From Paenibacillus nanensis (GTDB lineage Bacteria; Bacillota; Bacilli; Paenibacillales; Paenibacillaceae), in assembly GCF_003583765.1 (NCBI RefSeq), contig NZ_QXQA01000005.1, positions 1 through 64,000 on the forward strand: DNA of 64,000 nucleotides, read 5' to 3'. The notes below the pieces were generated by a model. That model saw nothing but the letters and a program-made list of their open reading frames with translations. It did no database searches and was not told the origin of the DNA. Each line of letters begins with the position of its first letter. The stretch's first letter is position 1. The position numbers and the translations under genes are program-made. Below are positions 54,971 to 64,000 of the stretch, in pieces.

Positions 54971-56728
54971 TTATTCTCCTTTCTTCTTATCGGTGGAGTA
55001 ATCGCGTTTGCGCGGAGGAATAAGGCTGACATCAACGTCTTCATACGAAATCATCGGTCCGTCCGGCGTCCAATCCGCGATCGTCGTCTTCATGAAGTCT
55101 TCGTCGTTGCGTTCAGGGAATTCCGGCTTGTAGTGCGCGCCGCGGCTTTCGTTCCGCATGAGGGCGCCAAGCGTCATCGCTTCGGACAGCTCAAGCATAT
55201 TCCACAGCTGACGTGTAAAGGCGACACCTGCGTTATTCCACTGCGCCGTATCGTTAATGTTGATGTTGTTATAGCGCTGTTTCAGTTCTTTAATTTTGTT
55301 GATCGTTGCTTCCAGCTTATCGTTGAAGCGAACAACCGTCATGTTGTTCGTCATCCATTCGCCAAGTTCTTTATGAATGACATACGCATTCTCCGTGCCG
55401 TTCATGCCGAGAATTCGGTTATATTTCTCCGTATGACGCTTCGTTTCGCGGTCGAATACGGAAGAGGATACGTCTTCAGCCGATTTCTTGAGGCCTTTGA
55501 TGTATTCCACCGCTTTCGGGCCGGCCACCATACCGCCGTAAATCGCGGACAGCAGCGAGTTAGCGCCGAGACGGTTCGCGCCATGGTATTGATATTCGCA
55601 TTCGCCTGCCGCGAACAAACCAGGAATGTTCGTCATTTGGTTGTAGTCAACCCACATGCCGCCCATCGAGTAGTGAACCGCAGGGAAAATCTTCATCGGA
55701 ATTTTCCGCGGGTCGTCGCCCATAAACTTCTCGTAAATTTCGATGATGCCGCCAAGCTTAACGTCAAGCTCCTTCGGATCTTTATGCGACAGGTCAAGGT
55801 ACACCATGTTTTCGCCGTTGATGCCGAGCTTCTGGTCTACGCACACGGAGAAAATTTCACGAGTCGCGATATCGCGAGGCACCAGGTTTCCGTAAGCCGG
55901 GTATTTCTCTTCCAGGAAGTACCAAGGTTTGCCGTCTTTGTATGTCCAGATGCGTCCGCCTTCGCCGCGCGCGGATTCGGACATGAGACGAAGCTTGTCG
56001 TCGCCCGGAATTGCCGTCGGGTGGATTTGGATAAACTCGCCGTTCGCGTATTTTACGCCTTGCTGGTATACAGCCGATGCAGCCGTACCCGTGTTAATGA
56101 CGGAGTTCGTTGTTTTACCGAAAATAATGCCAGGACCGCCAGACGCCAAAATAACCGCATCCGCGCGAACCGTATGCACTTGCATCGAGCGCAGGTCCTG
56201 CGCCGATACGCCGCGGCATACGCCGTCGTCGTCGATTACCGCGCCTAGAAACTCCCAGTGCTCGAACTTGTTAACAAGACCCGCCGATTCCCAGCGGCGC
56301 ACTTGCTCGTCGAGCGCGTACAGCAGCTGCTGGCCAGTCGTTGCGCCCGCAAACGCGGTGCGGTGATGCTTCGTGCCGCCGAACCGGCGGAAGTCAAGCA
56401 AGCCCTCCGACGTACGGCTGAACATAACGCCCATCCGGTCCATCAAGTGGATGATGCCTGGCGCCGCTTCGCACATCGCTTTTACCGGAGGCTGGTTCGC
56501 GAGGAAGTCGCCGCCGTATACCGTATCGTCAAAATGCTCCCAAGGGGAGTCGCCTTCGCCTTTTGTATTAACGGCGCCGTTAATGCCGCCTTGCGCGCAC
56601 ACGGAGTGCGAACGCTTAACCGGCACAAGGGAGAACAGGTCGACATGAATGCCGGCCTCCGCCGCTTTAATTGTCGCCATCAGGCCGGCTAGACCGCCGC
56701 CGACAACGATGATTTTGTTTTTTGCCAT
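54971..56728 (-). CDS. sdhA: Succinate dehydrogenase flavoprotein subunit
   Basis: FAD-binding catalytic subunit of complex II, 585 residues, oxidising succinate to fumarate. The dinucleotide motif VVGGGLAGLMATIKAAEAG is at the N-terminus, the FAD-attachment region SVCAQGGINGAVNTKGEGDS follows, and catalytic segments such as FIQIHPTAIPGDDKLRLMSESARGEGG and HYSMGGMWVDYNQMTNIPGLFAAGE are intact. Length and order match B. subtilis SdhA. Confidence 0.97.
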   Translation of the reverse strand: MAKNKIIVVGGGLAGLMATIKAAEAGIHVDLFSLVPVKRSHSVCAQGGINGAVNTKGEGDSPWEHFDDTVYGGDFLANQPPVKAMCEAAPGIIHLMDRMGVMFSRTSEGLLDFRRFGGTKHHRTAFAGATTGQQLLYALDEQVRRWESAGLVNKFEHWEFLGAVIDDDGVCRGVSAQDLRSMQVHTVRADAVILASGGPGIIFGKTTNSVINTGTAASAVYQQGVKYANGEFIQIHPTAIPGDDKLRLMSESARGEGGRIWTYKDGKPWYFLEEKYPAYGNLVPRDIATREIFSVCVDQKLGINGENMVYLDLSHKDPKELDVKLGGIIEIYEKFMGDDPRKIPMKIFPAVHYSMGGMWVDYNQMTNIPGLFAAGECEYQYHGANRLGANSLLSAIYGGMVAGPKAVEYIKGLKKSAEDVSSSVFDRETKRHTEKYNRILGMNGTENAYVIHKELGEWMTNNMTVVRFNDKLEATINKIKELKQRYNNININDTAQWNNAGVAFTRQLWNMLELSEAMTLGALMRNESRGAHYKPEFPERNDEDFMKTTIADWTPDGPMISYEDVDVSLIPPRKRDYSTDKKKGE

Positions 56729-56752
56729 TTCGCTTCGCTCCTTGTCTTCAAA

Positions 56753-57424
56753 CTAACCAATATTCGTCCAAGTCAAAGCGGCGTTTGCAGCTTCTTTGAA
56801 CTCGTCGCCGCTGAACGCTACCAGGGAAAGAATAAACAGGGCCGATACGAGCACGAATACGCCCATGCAAATATAGGAAGAAATGCGCTGCGCTCTCGGT
56901 CCCACCGTAATTCCCCAGCTGACCAGGAACGCCCACAGACCGTTGCTGAAGTGGAATACCGCGCTAAGCACGCCGATCACATACAGCACGAACATAACCG
57001 GGCTGCTTGCGATAGTGTGCATCGTCGAGCCAAGCTCCTCATGCGTGATATTGCCCAGGTAAACTTGAATCCGCGTCTGATACACATGCCAGAACACGAA
57101 TACGAACGTGATCACGCCCGTAATGCGCTGCGCCGTGAACGCCCAGTTGCGCCCGTACTTAAAGCGCCCCGTGTTCGAATTCGACTGGTAAGCGACGTAT
57201 AAGCCGTAAATACCGTGAAACAATAGCGGGAGATAGATGCCGAAAATTTCAAGCACCGGCAGCACCGGCAAGCTGTTGATCGTATGCACGCCGTTGGCGA
57301 AGCCTTCGGGACCCCTCTCGAACGCTTGGTAGTTCGTAAGCGCGTGCACAAGAATAAACCCGCCGAGTGGAATAATCCCCAGGAGCGAGTGCAGCTTGCG
57401 CGAGAAATACGAATTTCCTTTCAT
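56753..57424 (-). CDS. sdhC: Succinate dehydrogenase cytochrome b558 subunit
   Basis: Membrane anchor with two haem b groups, 223 residues, five membrane helices; reduces menaquinone in Bacillales-type complex II. Conserved histidines lie in RKLHSLLG, FILVHALTN, LFHGIYGLY, FVFWHVYQTR and FHFSNGLWAF. ATG 57424 is preceded by AAGGAGAAGG; the frame upstream to 57475 has no site. First gene of sdhCAB and divergent from a LysR regulator. Confidence 0.94.
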   Translation of the reverse strand: MKGNSYFSRKLHSLLGIIPLGGFILVHALTNYQAFERGPEGFANGVHTINSLPVLPVLEIFGIYLPLLFHGIYGLYVAYQSNSNTGRFKYGRNWAFTAQRITGVITFVFVFWHVYQTRIQVYLGNITHEELGSTMHTIASSPVMFVLYVIGVLSAVFHFSNGLWAFLVSWGITVGPRAQRISSYICMGVFVLVSALFILSLVAFSGDEFKEAANAALTWTNIG

Positions 57425-57584
57425 TTTTCCTTCTCCTTTCAAGACTGTGAGTTGCCCATTCCCTTGTTGAAACAAACCATTCTAAATTGTAACGCTTGCC
57501 TGTACCCCCGTCAACAAAAGTCGACACACATTTGCCACACTTCCATCGTACTCCTTTTCATCTTATAATGGAATTGCTTATTTT

Positions 57585-57600
57585 TTATAATTTCTTATAA
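57585..57600. promoter_or_regulatory. Inverted repeat TTATAA-N4-TTATAA upstream of the LysR gene
   Basis: TTATAATTTCTTATAA lies 28 bp upstream of the LysR start in the sdhC-LysR intergenic region, with a further TTATAA at 57563. AT-rich dyads of this sort are often bound by LysR proteins autogenously; this is inference only. Confidence 0.4.
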
Positions 57601-57628
57601 CAAAATGATATAAGGGGAGCGAACGGTT

Positions 57629-58522
57629 ATGTACGAAGAGCTGCATGTGTTCACGGTCATTGTCGAGCAGTCCAGCATGAATAAAGCTTCCGCCCTGTTG
57701 AACCTCTCGCAGCCCGCCTTATCGCGTAAGCTCGCAAAGCTGGAGGATGAAATCGGCGCCCAGCTGTTCCGGCGGATCGGGAAACGGCTGGAGCTGACGC
57801 GGATCGGCCAGCTGACTTACGAATACGCGCTGGAGCTGCGCCAATTGCATCGCAGCTATTTGCAGACAGTCTCCGAATTTACAGCGACAGGCCGTACCTC
57901 GCTGACGATCGGCGCCAGCTTAACGACCTTGCAGACGACGCTGCCCGATCTCATCCAGCTGCTGACGTCTACGCATCCGGAATACGACATAAAAGCCATT
58001 ACCGGCAAGACGCATGAGATCATTACTTTCGTCAGAGAGCATAAAGTAGATATCGGCATTGTCGCGTCCAGCATTGAGGATTCGTCATTGCGATGCATTC
58101 CGTTATTCGACGACCACCTGCTGCTCGTCGTCCCCCGAGGGCATTTGATGACGGAGAAGGGCTCGCTCCATATCCACGATCTGAACGGCCTGCCGATGAT
58201 TCTTTTTTCCAAAGGCACTTGGTACCGCATTCTAACCGACGAGCTGTTCGAGATGCACGGCATCTCGCCGGACGTGCGTATGGAAATCGACTCCTTCGAA
58301 GCGATTCTAAGGCTGCTTCATACTTGCCGCGCCGGCACACTGCTGCCCAAGTCTTATTTGCGCGAGCAGCTGCTTTCGGATAACGATCTGATGGTCGTGC
58401 CGATTCGGGAGCTGGAGGACACGAAACGCACCACCTCGCTTATCCACATCGACCCGTCCGGCTTAAGTCCGGCGATTCGTCAATGCGTAACCGAGATTGC
58501 CGCAAAGTTTAATTACCTATAA
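57629..58522 (+). CDS. LysR-family transcriptional regulator, divergent from sdhCAB
   Basis: A 297-residue regulator with the LysR winged helix (ELHVFTVIVEQSSMNKASALLNLSQPALSRKLAKLEDEIG) and effector-binding domain from about 90. It resembles CcpC/CitR-type regulators of citric acid cycle genes in size and placement, but no citrate-specific residue pattern was verified. Its position opposite sdhC suggests control of the sdh operon or only of itself. GGGGAG lies upstream of ATG 57629. Confidence 0.92.
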   Translation: MYEELHVFTVIVEQSSMNKASALLNLSQPALSRKLAKLEDEIGAQLFRRIGKRLELTRIGQLTYEYALELRQLHRSYLQTVSEFTATGRTSLTIGASLTTLQTTLPDLIQLLTSTHPEYDIKAITGKTHEIITFVREHKVDIGIVASSIEDSSLRCIPLFDDHLLLVVPRGHLMTEKGSLHIHDLNGLPMILFSKGTWYRILTDELFEMHGISPDVRMEIDSFEAILRLLHTCRAGTLLPKSYLREQLLSDNDLMVVPIRELEDTKRTTSLIHIDPSGLSPAIRQCVTEIAAKFNYL

Positions 58523-58658
58523 TTATTTCCATCTTATTGGTTATCGAATCCACTGCCTATCGTAGACGAATGACTATAGATATAGAGGATGGATAATTTC
58601 CCCATCCATGTGATAAGGTAGTGTAAGGCTGTGCAATTCTGACAGGTAGAGGTGAAGT

Positions 58659-60296
58659 ATGATCGATCTTATTAAACCGATGGAATGGAAAAAATATGTA
58701 CTGGCCGCGATCATCCTTTTAATCGTTTTTGTCGGTGTAGAGATCGTGCCGGTCATTGTCCAAACGAATGAGCACGAATACGGGGGCAAAGTGATTCCAA
58801 AGGAGGAAGCCGAGCAGCAGGCGATCGCGTTAGCGGAGAAGCAAACGGGACTTACGGTATCCTCCGCGCGGGCCGTGCATCAATCCGACAAGCTGCTTGC
58901 CGGTTATTTATCCAAGGAGAAGCTGCTTGATGAATATGAGGATAAATACGATAAGCTCTTCCCGGTTGATACGTTTCAAGTGAATCTCGAGTTCGCGGGC
59001 GGCGAAGAGTACGGCTTTGTATACGTACATATGTATAATAAGGAAGTCGTCGGCTGGAGCTATTATTTGTACGGCGAGACGCTGTCCCCGGAAGAAACGC
59101 AAGAGCAAGTGACGACTTACATCAGTCAAAAACAATGGCAGGACGGCAAGCTCAGCGTCTCGCCCGGCAATGACAACAACGGCGTCGCCGTCAGCCTTGA
59201 CGGGTACCGTATAGGCGAAGCAGGCCTGTCCATCGACGCGAAAACCCAGTTGATCGGAGACACCCCGGTCCTAACGAAATTCAAACCGGCCTTTGTTGTG
59301 CCGGACGATTACAAACGTTACGTCGAGAAACAGGATTCATTGGCCGGCTGGCTGACAGGTATCGGATACGGTCTGATGAGCTTTGTGCTCGGCATACTGG
59401 CTATTATATACGCGATTCTATACCGCCAATATTCGTCCTTTAAGTTCGGGATCATCCTGACATCCGTCTTCTTCGTCACCTATGTCATCATGAATCTCGG
59501 CGTGATGGACGGGGTTCTCGCATCGCAGGGCGAGACGAGTATGGGAAGCGGCTTTGTCATCATGATTTCCCTCATTATTACGACGATTTTGTTGTCCATC
59601 GCAATGGCGGCATCGGTCTATTTCTCGATTATCGCAGGCGAAGGGTTATGGAAAGCGCAAGGCCGAGCGTTATGGCCTCGCCTTAGGGAACCGGGCTACG
59701 GCGACTACGTTTGGCGGAGCATGGGCCTGTCCTATCTGTTCGCTGCGATTATGCTCGGGTTGCAGCCGTTAATCTTTTTAGCGCTTGAAAAGCTGATCGG
59801 CACATGGGGGGCCAGCGACGTCACCATGTCCCCTTACAATATGACTCCGCTGTGGCTGATGCCGGTGCTCGCATGGGCGGCGGCGATTTCGGAGGAAGCC
59901 GTGTTCCGGTTCTTCGGCATCGGTCTGTTCCGCAGATGGTTCCGGCACACGTTCGCGGCAGCGATTCTGCCAACCTTGTTCTGGGCGCTCGGACACGTCA
60001 TGTATCCGTTCTACCCGTCCACGACCCGGCTGTTTGAGCTGATGATCATCGGTCTGCTGTTCAGCTTTATCTTTGTCCGATACGGGTTTATTACCGCGAT
60101 GTTTACGCACGCGATCTTTAACAGCGTGGCGGTAGGCAGCTCGCTGATCATGGTGGGCGGCGCGCTCAATATTACGTCCTCCGTATTGTTCGTCCTGCTG
60201 CCGCTCATTATTGCCTTCATTCTCCGAGAATGGAGCAAAAGAAAAAAGACGAACCTGCCGATTAATTCGACGGTTCGTCCTGCAGAGCCGCAATAA
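58659..60296 (+). CDS. CPBP-family intramembrane protease
   Basis: A 545-residue membrane protein. An N-terminal helix is followed by about 200 extracytoplasmic residues (PepSY-like in feel, not assigned), then about eight membrane helices. The CPBP/Abi motifs are intact: Glu412-Glu413-x3-Arg417 (SEEAVFR), His446 in FWALGHV and His484-x3-Asn488 in HAIFN. CPBP proteins include CAAX-type proteases and bacteriocin self-immunity proteins; the large extracytoplasmic domain is less usual. Its last 35 bp overlap the convergent uvrC. AGAGGTG precedes the ATG. Confidence 0.88.
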   Translation: MIDLIKPMEWKKYVLAAIILLIVFVGVEIVPVIVQTNEHEYGGKVIPKEEAEQQAIALAEKQTGLTVSSARAVHQSDKLLAGYLSKEKLLDEYEDKYDKLFPVDTFQVNLEFAGGEEYGFVYVHMYNKEVVGWSYYLYGETLSPEETQEQVTTYISQKQWQDGKLSVSPGNDNNGVAVSLDGYRIGEAGLSIDAKTQLIGDTPVLTKFKPAFVVPDDYKRYVEKQDSLAGWLTGIGYGLMSFVLGILAIIYAILYRQYSSFKFGIILTSVFFVTYVIMNLGVMDGVLASQGETSMGSGFVIMISLIITTILLSIAMAASVYFSIIAGEGLWKAQGRALWPRLREPGYGDYVWRSMGLSYLFAAIMLGLQPLIFLALEKLIGTWGASDVTMSPYNMTPLWLMPVLAWAAAISEEAVFRFFGIGLFRRWFRHTFAAAILPTLFWALGHVMYPFYPSTTRLFELMIIGLLFSFIFVRYGFITAMFTHAIFNSVAVGSSLIMVGGALNITSSVLFVLLPLIIAFILREWSKRKKTNLPINSTVRPAEPQ

Positions 60297-62094
60297 TTTG
60301 CCCGGCGAGCTTGTCGCCGATGGAAAGAGGCCTGAAGTCTTCGACGGAGGCCTCTTTTATTTTCTTCAATGAGCCAAAATGCTTAAGCAGCGCCTTGCGT
60401 CGTTTCTCGCCGACTCCGGGAATGCCGTCCAGCTTCGATTCCACCATCGATTTCGCCCGCTGCTCGCGGTGGAAGGTAATCGCGAAGCGGTGGACCTCAT
60501 CCTGGATACGCTGGAGCAAATAAAACTCCTGGCTGTCGCGCGGCAGCGGCACAATCTCAGCCGGATCTCCGGTCATCAACTGGGCCGTCTTATGCTTGGC
60601 GTCCTTCACGAGACCGCATACGGGGATATCGAGACCAAGCTCATTCTCCAGTACATCGAGAGCAGCCGCGATTTGACCTTTGCCTCCATCCACGACGATC
60701 AGATCCGGACGCGACAAACCTTCCTTCAATACGCGTTCGTATCTTCTTCGGATCACTTCTCTCATCGTTTCGTAATCGTCCGGCCCTTCTACCGTCTTCA
60801 CCTTATATTTGCGGTATTCCTTCCGGTCCGGCTTGCCGTCCGTGAACACCACCATCGCGGACACGGGATTCGTGCCTTGAATGTTGGAGTTATCGAAGGC
60901 TTCAATTCGGCGCACCTGCGCAAGGCCAAGCCATTCCGCAAGCGACTGCGAAGCTTTGACGCTTCGTTCTTCGTCCCGCTCGATCAAACGGAACTTCTCC
61001 TCCAGCATAACGCGCGCATTATCCTGCGCCATGCTGACGACCTCGCTTTTGCGGCCGCGCTGCGGCATATGCACCTTCACCTTCAGCCAGTTATGAAGCG
61101 ACGTCATCACTTCCTCCTCATGCTCCGCGTCGGCATCCGGCGGATGAGGCAGCAAAATTTGCTTCGGAAGCGCAGGGTTATCGCTGTAATACTGCGTCAC
61201 GAACGTCATGAAGTCATCGTATTCTTCACCATAATAAGGGAAGGTCGTACCGTGGCGTTCGATCAGCTTGCCTTTGCGCATGTACAGGATCTGTACGCAC
61301 ATCCAGCCTTTATCGACCGCGTAGCCGAATATATCCCGGTCCATCGCATCGGTCATCGTAATCTTCTGCTTCTCCATGACGGCGTCGATCGCAACGATCT
61401 GATCGCGGAACTCCTTCGCTCTTTCGAATTCGAGCGCTTCCGCTGCGGCCTGCATTTTACGCTCCAGCTCCGCTTTAACGACATCCTCCCCGCCGTTCAA
61501 AAATTTCGTAATTTCGGAGATCATCGTTTCATAGGTTTGCGGCTCGACCTCATATTCGCATGGAGCAACGCATTGTCCCAGATGATAGTAGAGACACACT
61601 TTATCCGGAAGCGTGTTGCATTTGCGCAGAGGATACAAGCGGTCCAGCAGCTTCTTCGTCTGCTGAGCCGCAAAGGCGTTCGGATACGGCCCGAAATACT
61701 TGCCTTTATCTTTAACGATCCTGCGAGTCACTTCAAGCTTGGGATGCTTTTCGTTCGTTATTTTAATATAAGGAAAGGTTTTATCGTCCTTCAGCAATAC
61801 GTTATACCGGGGATGATGCTGCTTGATCAGGTTGCACTCCAGAATGAGCGCTTCCATATTGCTGGAGGTCACGATAAACTCGAAGTCGGCGATTTCCGAA
61901 ACCAGCCGCTGCGTTTTGCCGTTATGACTGCCAATAAAATAAGACCGGACTCTGTTCTTCAGCACCTTCGCCTTGCCCACGTATATAATGACGCCGTCCT
62001 TATTCTTCATTAAGTAACAGCCCGATTTGTCCGGAAGCAGCGCCAGCTTGTTGCGAATATGTTCCTTCACCTGCTGTTCCTGTTCCTTCATCAT
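60262..62094 (-). CDS. uvrC: UvrABC system protein C (excinuclease subunit)
   Basis: Makes both incisions in nucleotide excision repair. The 610-residue protein has an N-terminal GIY-YIG nuclease ([19 protein letters not shown]), a UVR motif near 205-240 ([18 protein letters not shown]), the RNase H-like C-terminal nuclease ([30 protein letters not shown]) and tandem HhH motifs ([20 protein letters not shown]). Two adjacent ATG codons are possible (62094, 62091) behind GGAGGTG. Its end overlaps the CPBP protease gene by 35 bp; there is no obvious terminator between them. Confidence 0.98.
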   Translation of the reverse strand: MMKEQEQQVKEHIRNKLALLPDKSGCYLMKNKDGVIIYVGKAKVLKNRVRSYFIGSHNGKTQRLVSEIADFEFIVTSSNMEALILECNLIKQHHPRYNVLLKDDKTFPYIKITNEKHPKLEVTRRIVKDKGKYFGPYPNAFAAQQTKKLLDRLYPLRKCNTLPDKVCLYYHLGQCVAPCEYEVEPQTYETMISEITKFLNGGEDVVKAELERKMQAAAEALEFERAKEFRDQIVAIDAVMEKQKITMTDAMDRDIFGYAVDKGWMCVQILYMRKGKLIERHGTTFPYYGEEYDDFMTFVTQYYSDNPALPKQILLPHPPDADAEHEEEVMTSLHNWLKVKVHMPQRGRKSEVVSMAQDNARVMLEEKFRLIERDEERSVKASQSLAEWLGLAQVRRIEAFDNSNIQGTNPVSAMVVFTDGKPDRKEYRKYKVKTVEGPDDYETMREVIRRRYERVLKEGLSRPDLIVVDGGKGQIAAALDVLENELGLDIPVCGLVKDAKHKTAQLMTGDPAEIVPLPRDSQEFYLLQRIQDEVHRFAITFHREQRAKSMVESKLDGIPGVGEKRRKALLKHFGSLKKIKEASVEDFRPLSIGDKLAGQIIAALQDEPSN

Positions 62095-62181
62095 GGCTCA
62101 CCTCCACATTCCTAATCCGCCATAAACACATTGTAGCACACTTGTTCGACCTTTTGTCTTACAATTGTCACCGCTTCCGTC

Positions 62182-62211
62182 TTTACATTTGTTCGAAACT
62201 TTGGGTATACT
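62182..62211 (+). promoter_or_regulatory. Promoter of the YqzM-like gene
   Basis: TTTACA (62182-62187) and TATACT (62206-62211) are 18 bp apart, about 70 bp upstream of the start codon. It lies in the divergent region with uvrC. Confidence 0.6.
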
Positions 62212-62281
62212 ATTGAAAGATATGAAGCGAACGCTTACGGCGATAAGGTTGCCCTGCAAGCTTTGAAGGAGGACGTCAACG

Positions 62282-62428
62282 ATGGAGAATGTTAGAGATC
62301 CGCGCGAACACATTAACGAAGAACCGCGCCATGACCTAATGGATGTGGTAGCAGGCTTTGGCGGCATGCTCGGTTTCATGGTCGTAGTATTCGCTGTTGC
62401 GGTTATCGTGAAATTTGTCATCTCCTAG
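62282..62428 (+). CDS. Small membrane protein, YqzM-like
   Basis: A 48-residue ORF with AAGGAGG (62266-62272) 9 nt upstream. A polar N-terminus (MENVRDPREHINEEPRHD) leads into one long hydrophobic helix (GMLGFMVVVFAVAVIVKFVI). Size, topology and the VIKF-type end resemble the YqzM family of Bacillales, of unknown function; I give this as likely, not certain. It is a complete unit with promoter and terminator. Confidence 0.78.
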   Translation: MENVRDPREHINEEPRHDLMDVVAGFGGMLGFMVVVFAVAVIVKFVIS

Positions 62429-62438
62429 CAGATGATAC

Positions 62439-62490
62439 AAAAGCTCCGCGCTCTTCGGCGATTTCGCCGGATCAGCGCGGAGCTTTTTTT
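62439..62490. terminator. Bidirectional terminator
   Basis: AAAAGCTCCGCGCT (62439-62452) pairs perfectly with AGCGCGGAGCTTTT (62474-62487), with an inner CGGCG/CGCCG stem and T-runs on both strands. It serves the YqzM-like gene and the convergent yezD-ended operon. Confidence 0.95.
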
Positions 62491-62501
62491 CGTTGATGAA
62501 G

Positions 62502-62744
62502 CTATTGAGCCGCTTTTAAATCTTTGGTCGAATCGACGACCGGATTGCCGGCACCGCCTGCTTTGAGCGGTTCCGCCGCCTGCTTCTGCGCAGGCGACTG
62601 CTCGTAACGGACTCTTTCCGTCCGATCGATTTGCACGATTCTGCCGTCATGAACGGTAATGATAACTTGACCGTACTGAATTCCGCTCACTTGATTCAAA
62701 ATCCGTTCCTGCCAAACCTCATCGATTACAAGCGGCTTTGCCAT
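62502..62744 (-). CDS. yezD: YezD family protein
   Basis: An 80-residue protein. The first 50 residues match the YezD/DUF2292 family (QVSGIQYGQVIITVHDGRIVQIDRTERVR); the rest is a low-complexity Ala/Lys/Pro-rich tail. Members typically sit beside sulfate uptake or sulfur assimilation genes, as here: it follows cysW by 12 bp. A role in sulfur metabolism is inferred from that context; activity is unknown. Confidence 0.87.
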   Translation of the reverse strand: MAKPLVIDEVWQERILNQVSGIQYGQVIITVHDGRIVQIDRTERVRYEQSPAQKQAAEPLKAGGAGNPVVDSTKDLKAAQ

Positions 62745-62756
62745 TTGAATCCCCTC

Positions 62757-63620
62757 CTAATGAGCTGATGATTTCCACTCGACGATCGCTTTTACGATCA
62801 ATGTTAAAACAGCCAGCATAACAAGCAGCGACGCGACCGCAAAGGAAGCTGAAAACTGATATTCGTTATACAAAATCTCAACATGCAGCGGCAGCGTATT
62901 CGTTTGTCCCCGAATATGACCCGAGACGACCGATACCGCGCCGAACTCTCCCATCGCTCTGGCGTTGCTGAGTATTACGCCGTACAGCAGCCCCCATTTG
63001 ATGTTCGGAAGAGTGACCCGCCAGAAGATGGACCAGCCTTTGGCTCCCAAGCTTGCGGCAGCCTCCTCCTCCTGAACGCCTTGCGCCTGCATTAGCGGAA
63101 TGAGTTCTCTGGCAACAAAGGGCACCGTAACGAAGACAGTCGCGAGAACAATGCCCGGTATCGCAAACATAATCTGAATGCCTTGCTCATCCAGCCAAGG
63201 GCCTAAAAAGCCTTGCGCGCCGAACATCAGCATATAGATGAGTCCGGCGATAACCGGAGATACCGCAAATGGAAGATCGATCAGCGTAATGAGCAGGTTT
63301 TTGCCGCGGAACTTAAATTTGCTGATCACCCAGGCTGCCGCGACGCCAAAAATCGTATTCAGCGGCACCGCGATGACCGCTACAATCAGGGTGAGCTTCA
63401 GCGCCGATAAGGCATCCGGTTCGCTTAACGCTTCGAAATAGACGGCGGCGCCTTTTTTGAACGCTTCCGCGAAAACGGTCACGAGCGGCAAAACAATAAC
63501 AAGACCTATGAACAATAAGGCGGCTCCGATCAGTAGGCCCTGCACAACCGGATGCTCCGTATTATGCTTCGGCCGCTTGATCTCCTCTTTCGATCCGAAT
63601 ACGGTTATTGCGCCAGCCAT
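62757..63620 (-). CDS. cysW: Sulfate ABC transporter permease CysW
   Basis: Membrane subunit of the sulfate/thiosulfate importer, 287 residues with six membrane helices. The EAA loop that contacts the ATPase is recognisable in [32 protein letters not shown], and the segment [15 protein letters not shown] is characteristic of CysW/CysT. It follows cysT by 18 bp. Confidence 0.95.
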   Translation of the reverse strand: MAGAITVFGSKEEIKRPKHNTEHPVVQGLLIGAALLFIGLVIVLPLVTVFAEAFKKGAAVYFEALSEPDALSALKLTLIVAVIAVPLNTIFGVAAAWVISKFKFRGKNLLITLIDLPFAVSPVIAGLIYMLMFGAQGFLGPWLDEQGIQIMFAIPGIVLATVFVTVPFVARELIPLMQAQGVQEEEAAASLGAKGWSIFWRVTLPNIKWGLLYGVILSNARAMGEFGAVSVVSGHIRGQTNTLPLHVEILYNEYQFSASFAVASLLVMLAVLTLIVKAIVEWKSSAH

Positions 63621-63638
63621 TTCGATCGCCTCCTATGC

Positions 63639-64000
63639 CTACACATTGGCTTCCGCCCTCCGCTGCATTCGCCATTGCAGCAGATTAATCACAAGCAGAA
63701 GAATAAAAGAAACAATGAGCATGACAGCTGCGATGGCCGTAGCGCCCGCGTAATCGTACTGCTCCAGCTTTGTCATAATAAGAAGCGGAGCAATCTCTGT
63801 CCTCATCGGCATGTTGCCGGAGATGAACACGACCGAGCCGTATTCGCCGATGCCGCGCGCGAAGGCGAGCGCAAATCCCGTTAGAAGCGCCGGCATAATG
63901 CCGGGCAATATCACTTTGCGGAAGGTGCGGAACCTGTACGAGCCGAGTGTCGCCGCCGCATCCTCCGTCTCCGATTCCAGATCCTGCAGGACGGGCTGTA
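63639..64000 (-). CDS. cysT: Sulfate ABC transporter permease CysT (C-terminal part; runs off the window)
   Basis: The last about 120 residues of CysT (CysU). The EAA loop reads [32 protein letters not shown], followed by [15 protein letters not shown], and the protein ends after a final membrane helix in QRRAEANV. The frame is open to the right edge; the rest of the gene, and probably the sulfate-binding protein gene, lie beyond. The operon order cysT-cysW-yezD is common in Bacillales. Confidence 0.93.
   Translation of the reverse strand, partial: QPVLQDLESETEDAAATLGSYRFRTFRKVILPGIMPALLTGFALAFARGIGEYGSVVFISGNMPMRTEIAPLLIMTKLEQYDYAGATAIAAVMLIVSFILLLVINLLQWRMQRRAEANV

Noticed and set aside
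60379..62013. 544-residue ORF antisense to uvrC
   Set aside because: It lies entirely within uvrC and has a shadow-like Arg/His/Leu-rich composition.

Overview
The window reads as chromosomal DNA of an aerobic, endospore-forming Gram-positive bacterium, most likely of the Paenibacillaceae (Paenibacillus or Cohnella-like). The reasons are a dense set of sporulation and germination genes (spoVR, prkA, a gerK-type operon, a YhcN lipoprotein, ytxC, a gamma-type SASP with a sigma-G-like promoter), LiaFSR, an S-box, a threonine T-box, a three-subunit sdhCAB, a futalosine-pathway gene (mqnC), and strong GGAGG ribosome-binding sites. No phage, insertion sequence or plasmid module is evident. Almost everything looks like core genome; two tandem-repeat arrays are the main exception.

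Layout. 1-600: 5' end of a 16S rRNA gene (minus strand) with two tandem promoters. 690-9000: glutaminase, an SLH protein, a heterodimeric ABC exporter with one degenerate ATP site, and a GH51 arabinofuranosidase followed by an ArsR-type regulator with a large extra domain. 9.1-20.4 kb: KinB-like kinase, spoVR, gerKA-gerKC-gerKB, a WGxxGxxG-tailed secreted protein with 11-residue repeats, a YhcN lipoprotein, prkA and a DUF2161 PD-(D/E)XK protein. 20.4-29 kb: an aminotransferase, a 32-residue membrane ORF, an AbrB-like regulator, trmL, an orphan OmpR-type regulator, serC, a beta-type glutamine synthetase with a GlnR/TnrA-type site, DAHP synthase and ispH. 29-38.7 kb: a two-component pair, an HtrA protease, YugN, liaF-liaS-liaR, a soluble chemoreceptor with its sensor half-domain at the C-terminus, the SASP gene and a 3D-domain protein. 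38.7-43.3 kb: thrS with T-box, ytxC, mqnC.

43.4-44.5 kb holds two adjacent tandem arrays (about 63 bp x 3.3 and 51 bp x 15) that no gene explains. After them come metA-metI under an S-box, corA with a long leader carrying a short ORF, a LysR regulator with a PHP phosphatase, an EamA transporter, a decayed lipoprotein start, a YodB-like HxlR regulator, an MFS exporter/PadR operon with a palindrome between -35 and -10, sdhCAB with a divergent LysR gene, a CPBP protease overlapping uvrC tail to tail, a YqzM-like 48-residue protein, and yezD-cysW-cysT (the last cut by the window end).

Coordinates of adjusted starts were chosen from ribosome-binding sites. Family names come from motif recognition, not from a database search. 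No clearly new multi-gene system was found; the best candidates for a second look are the repeat arrays, the ArsR fusion, the inverted chemoreceptor, the 11-mer/WGxxGxxG protein, the GlnR-linked beta-type glutamine synthetase and several unlisted small genes.
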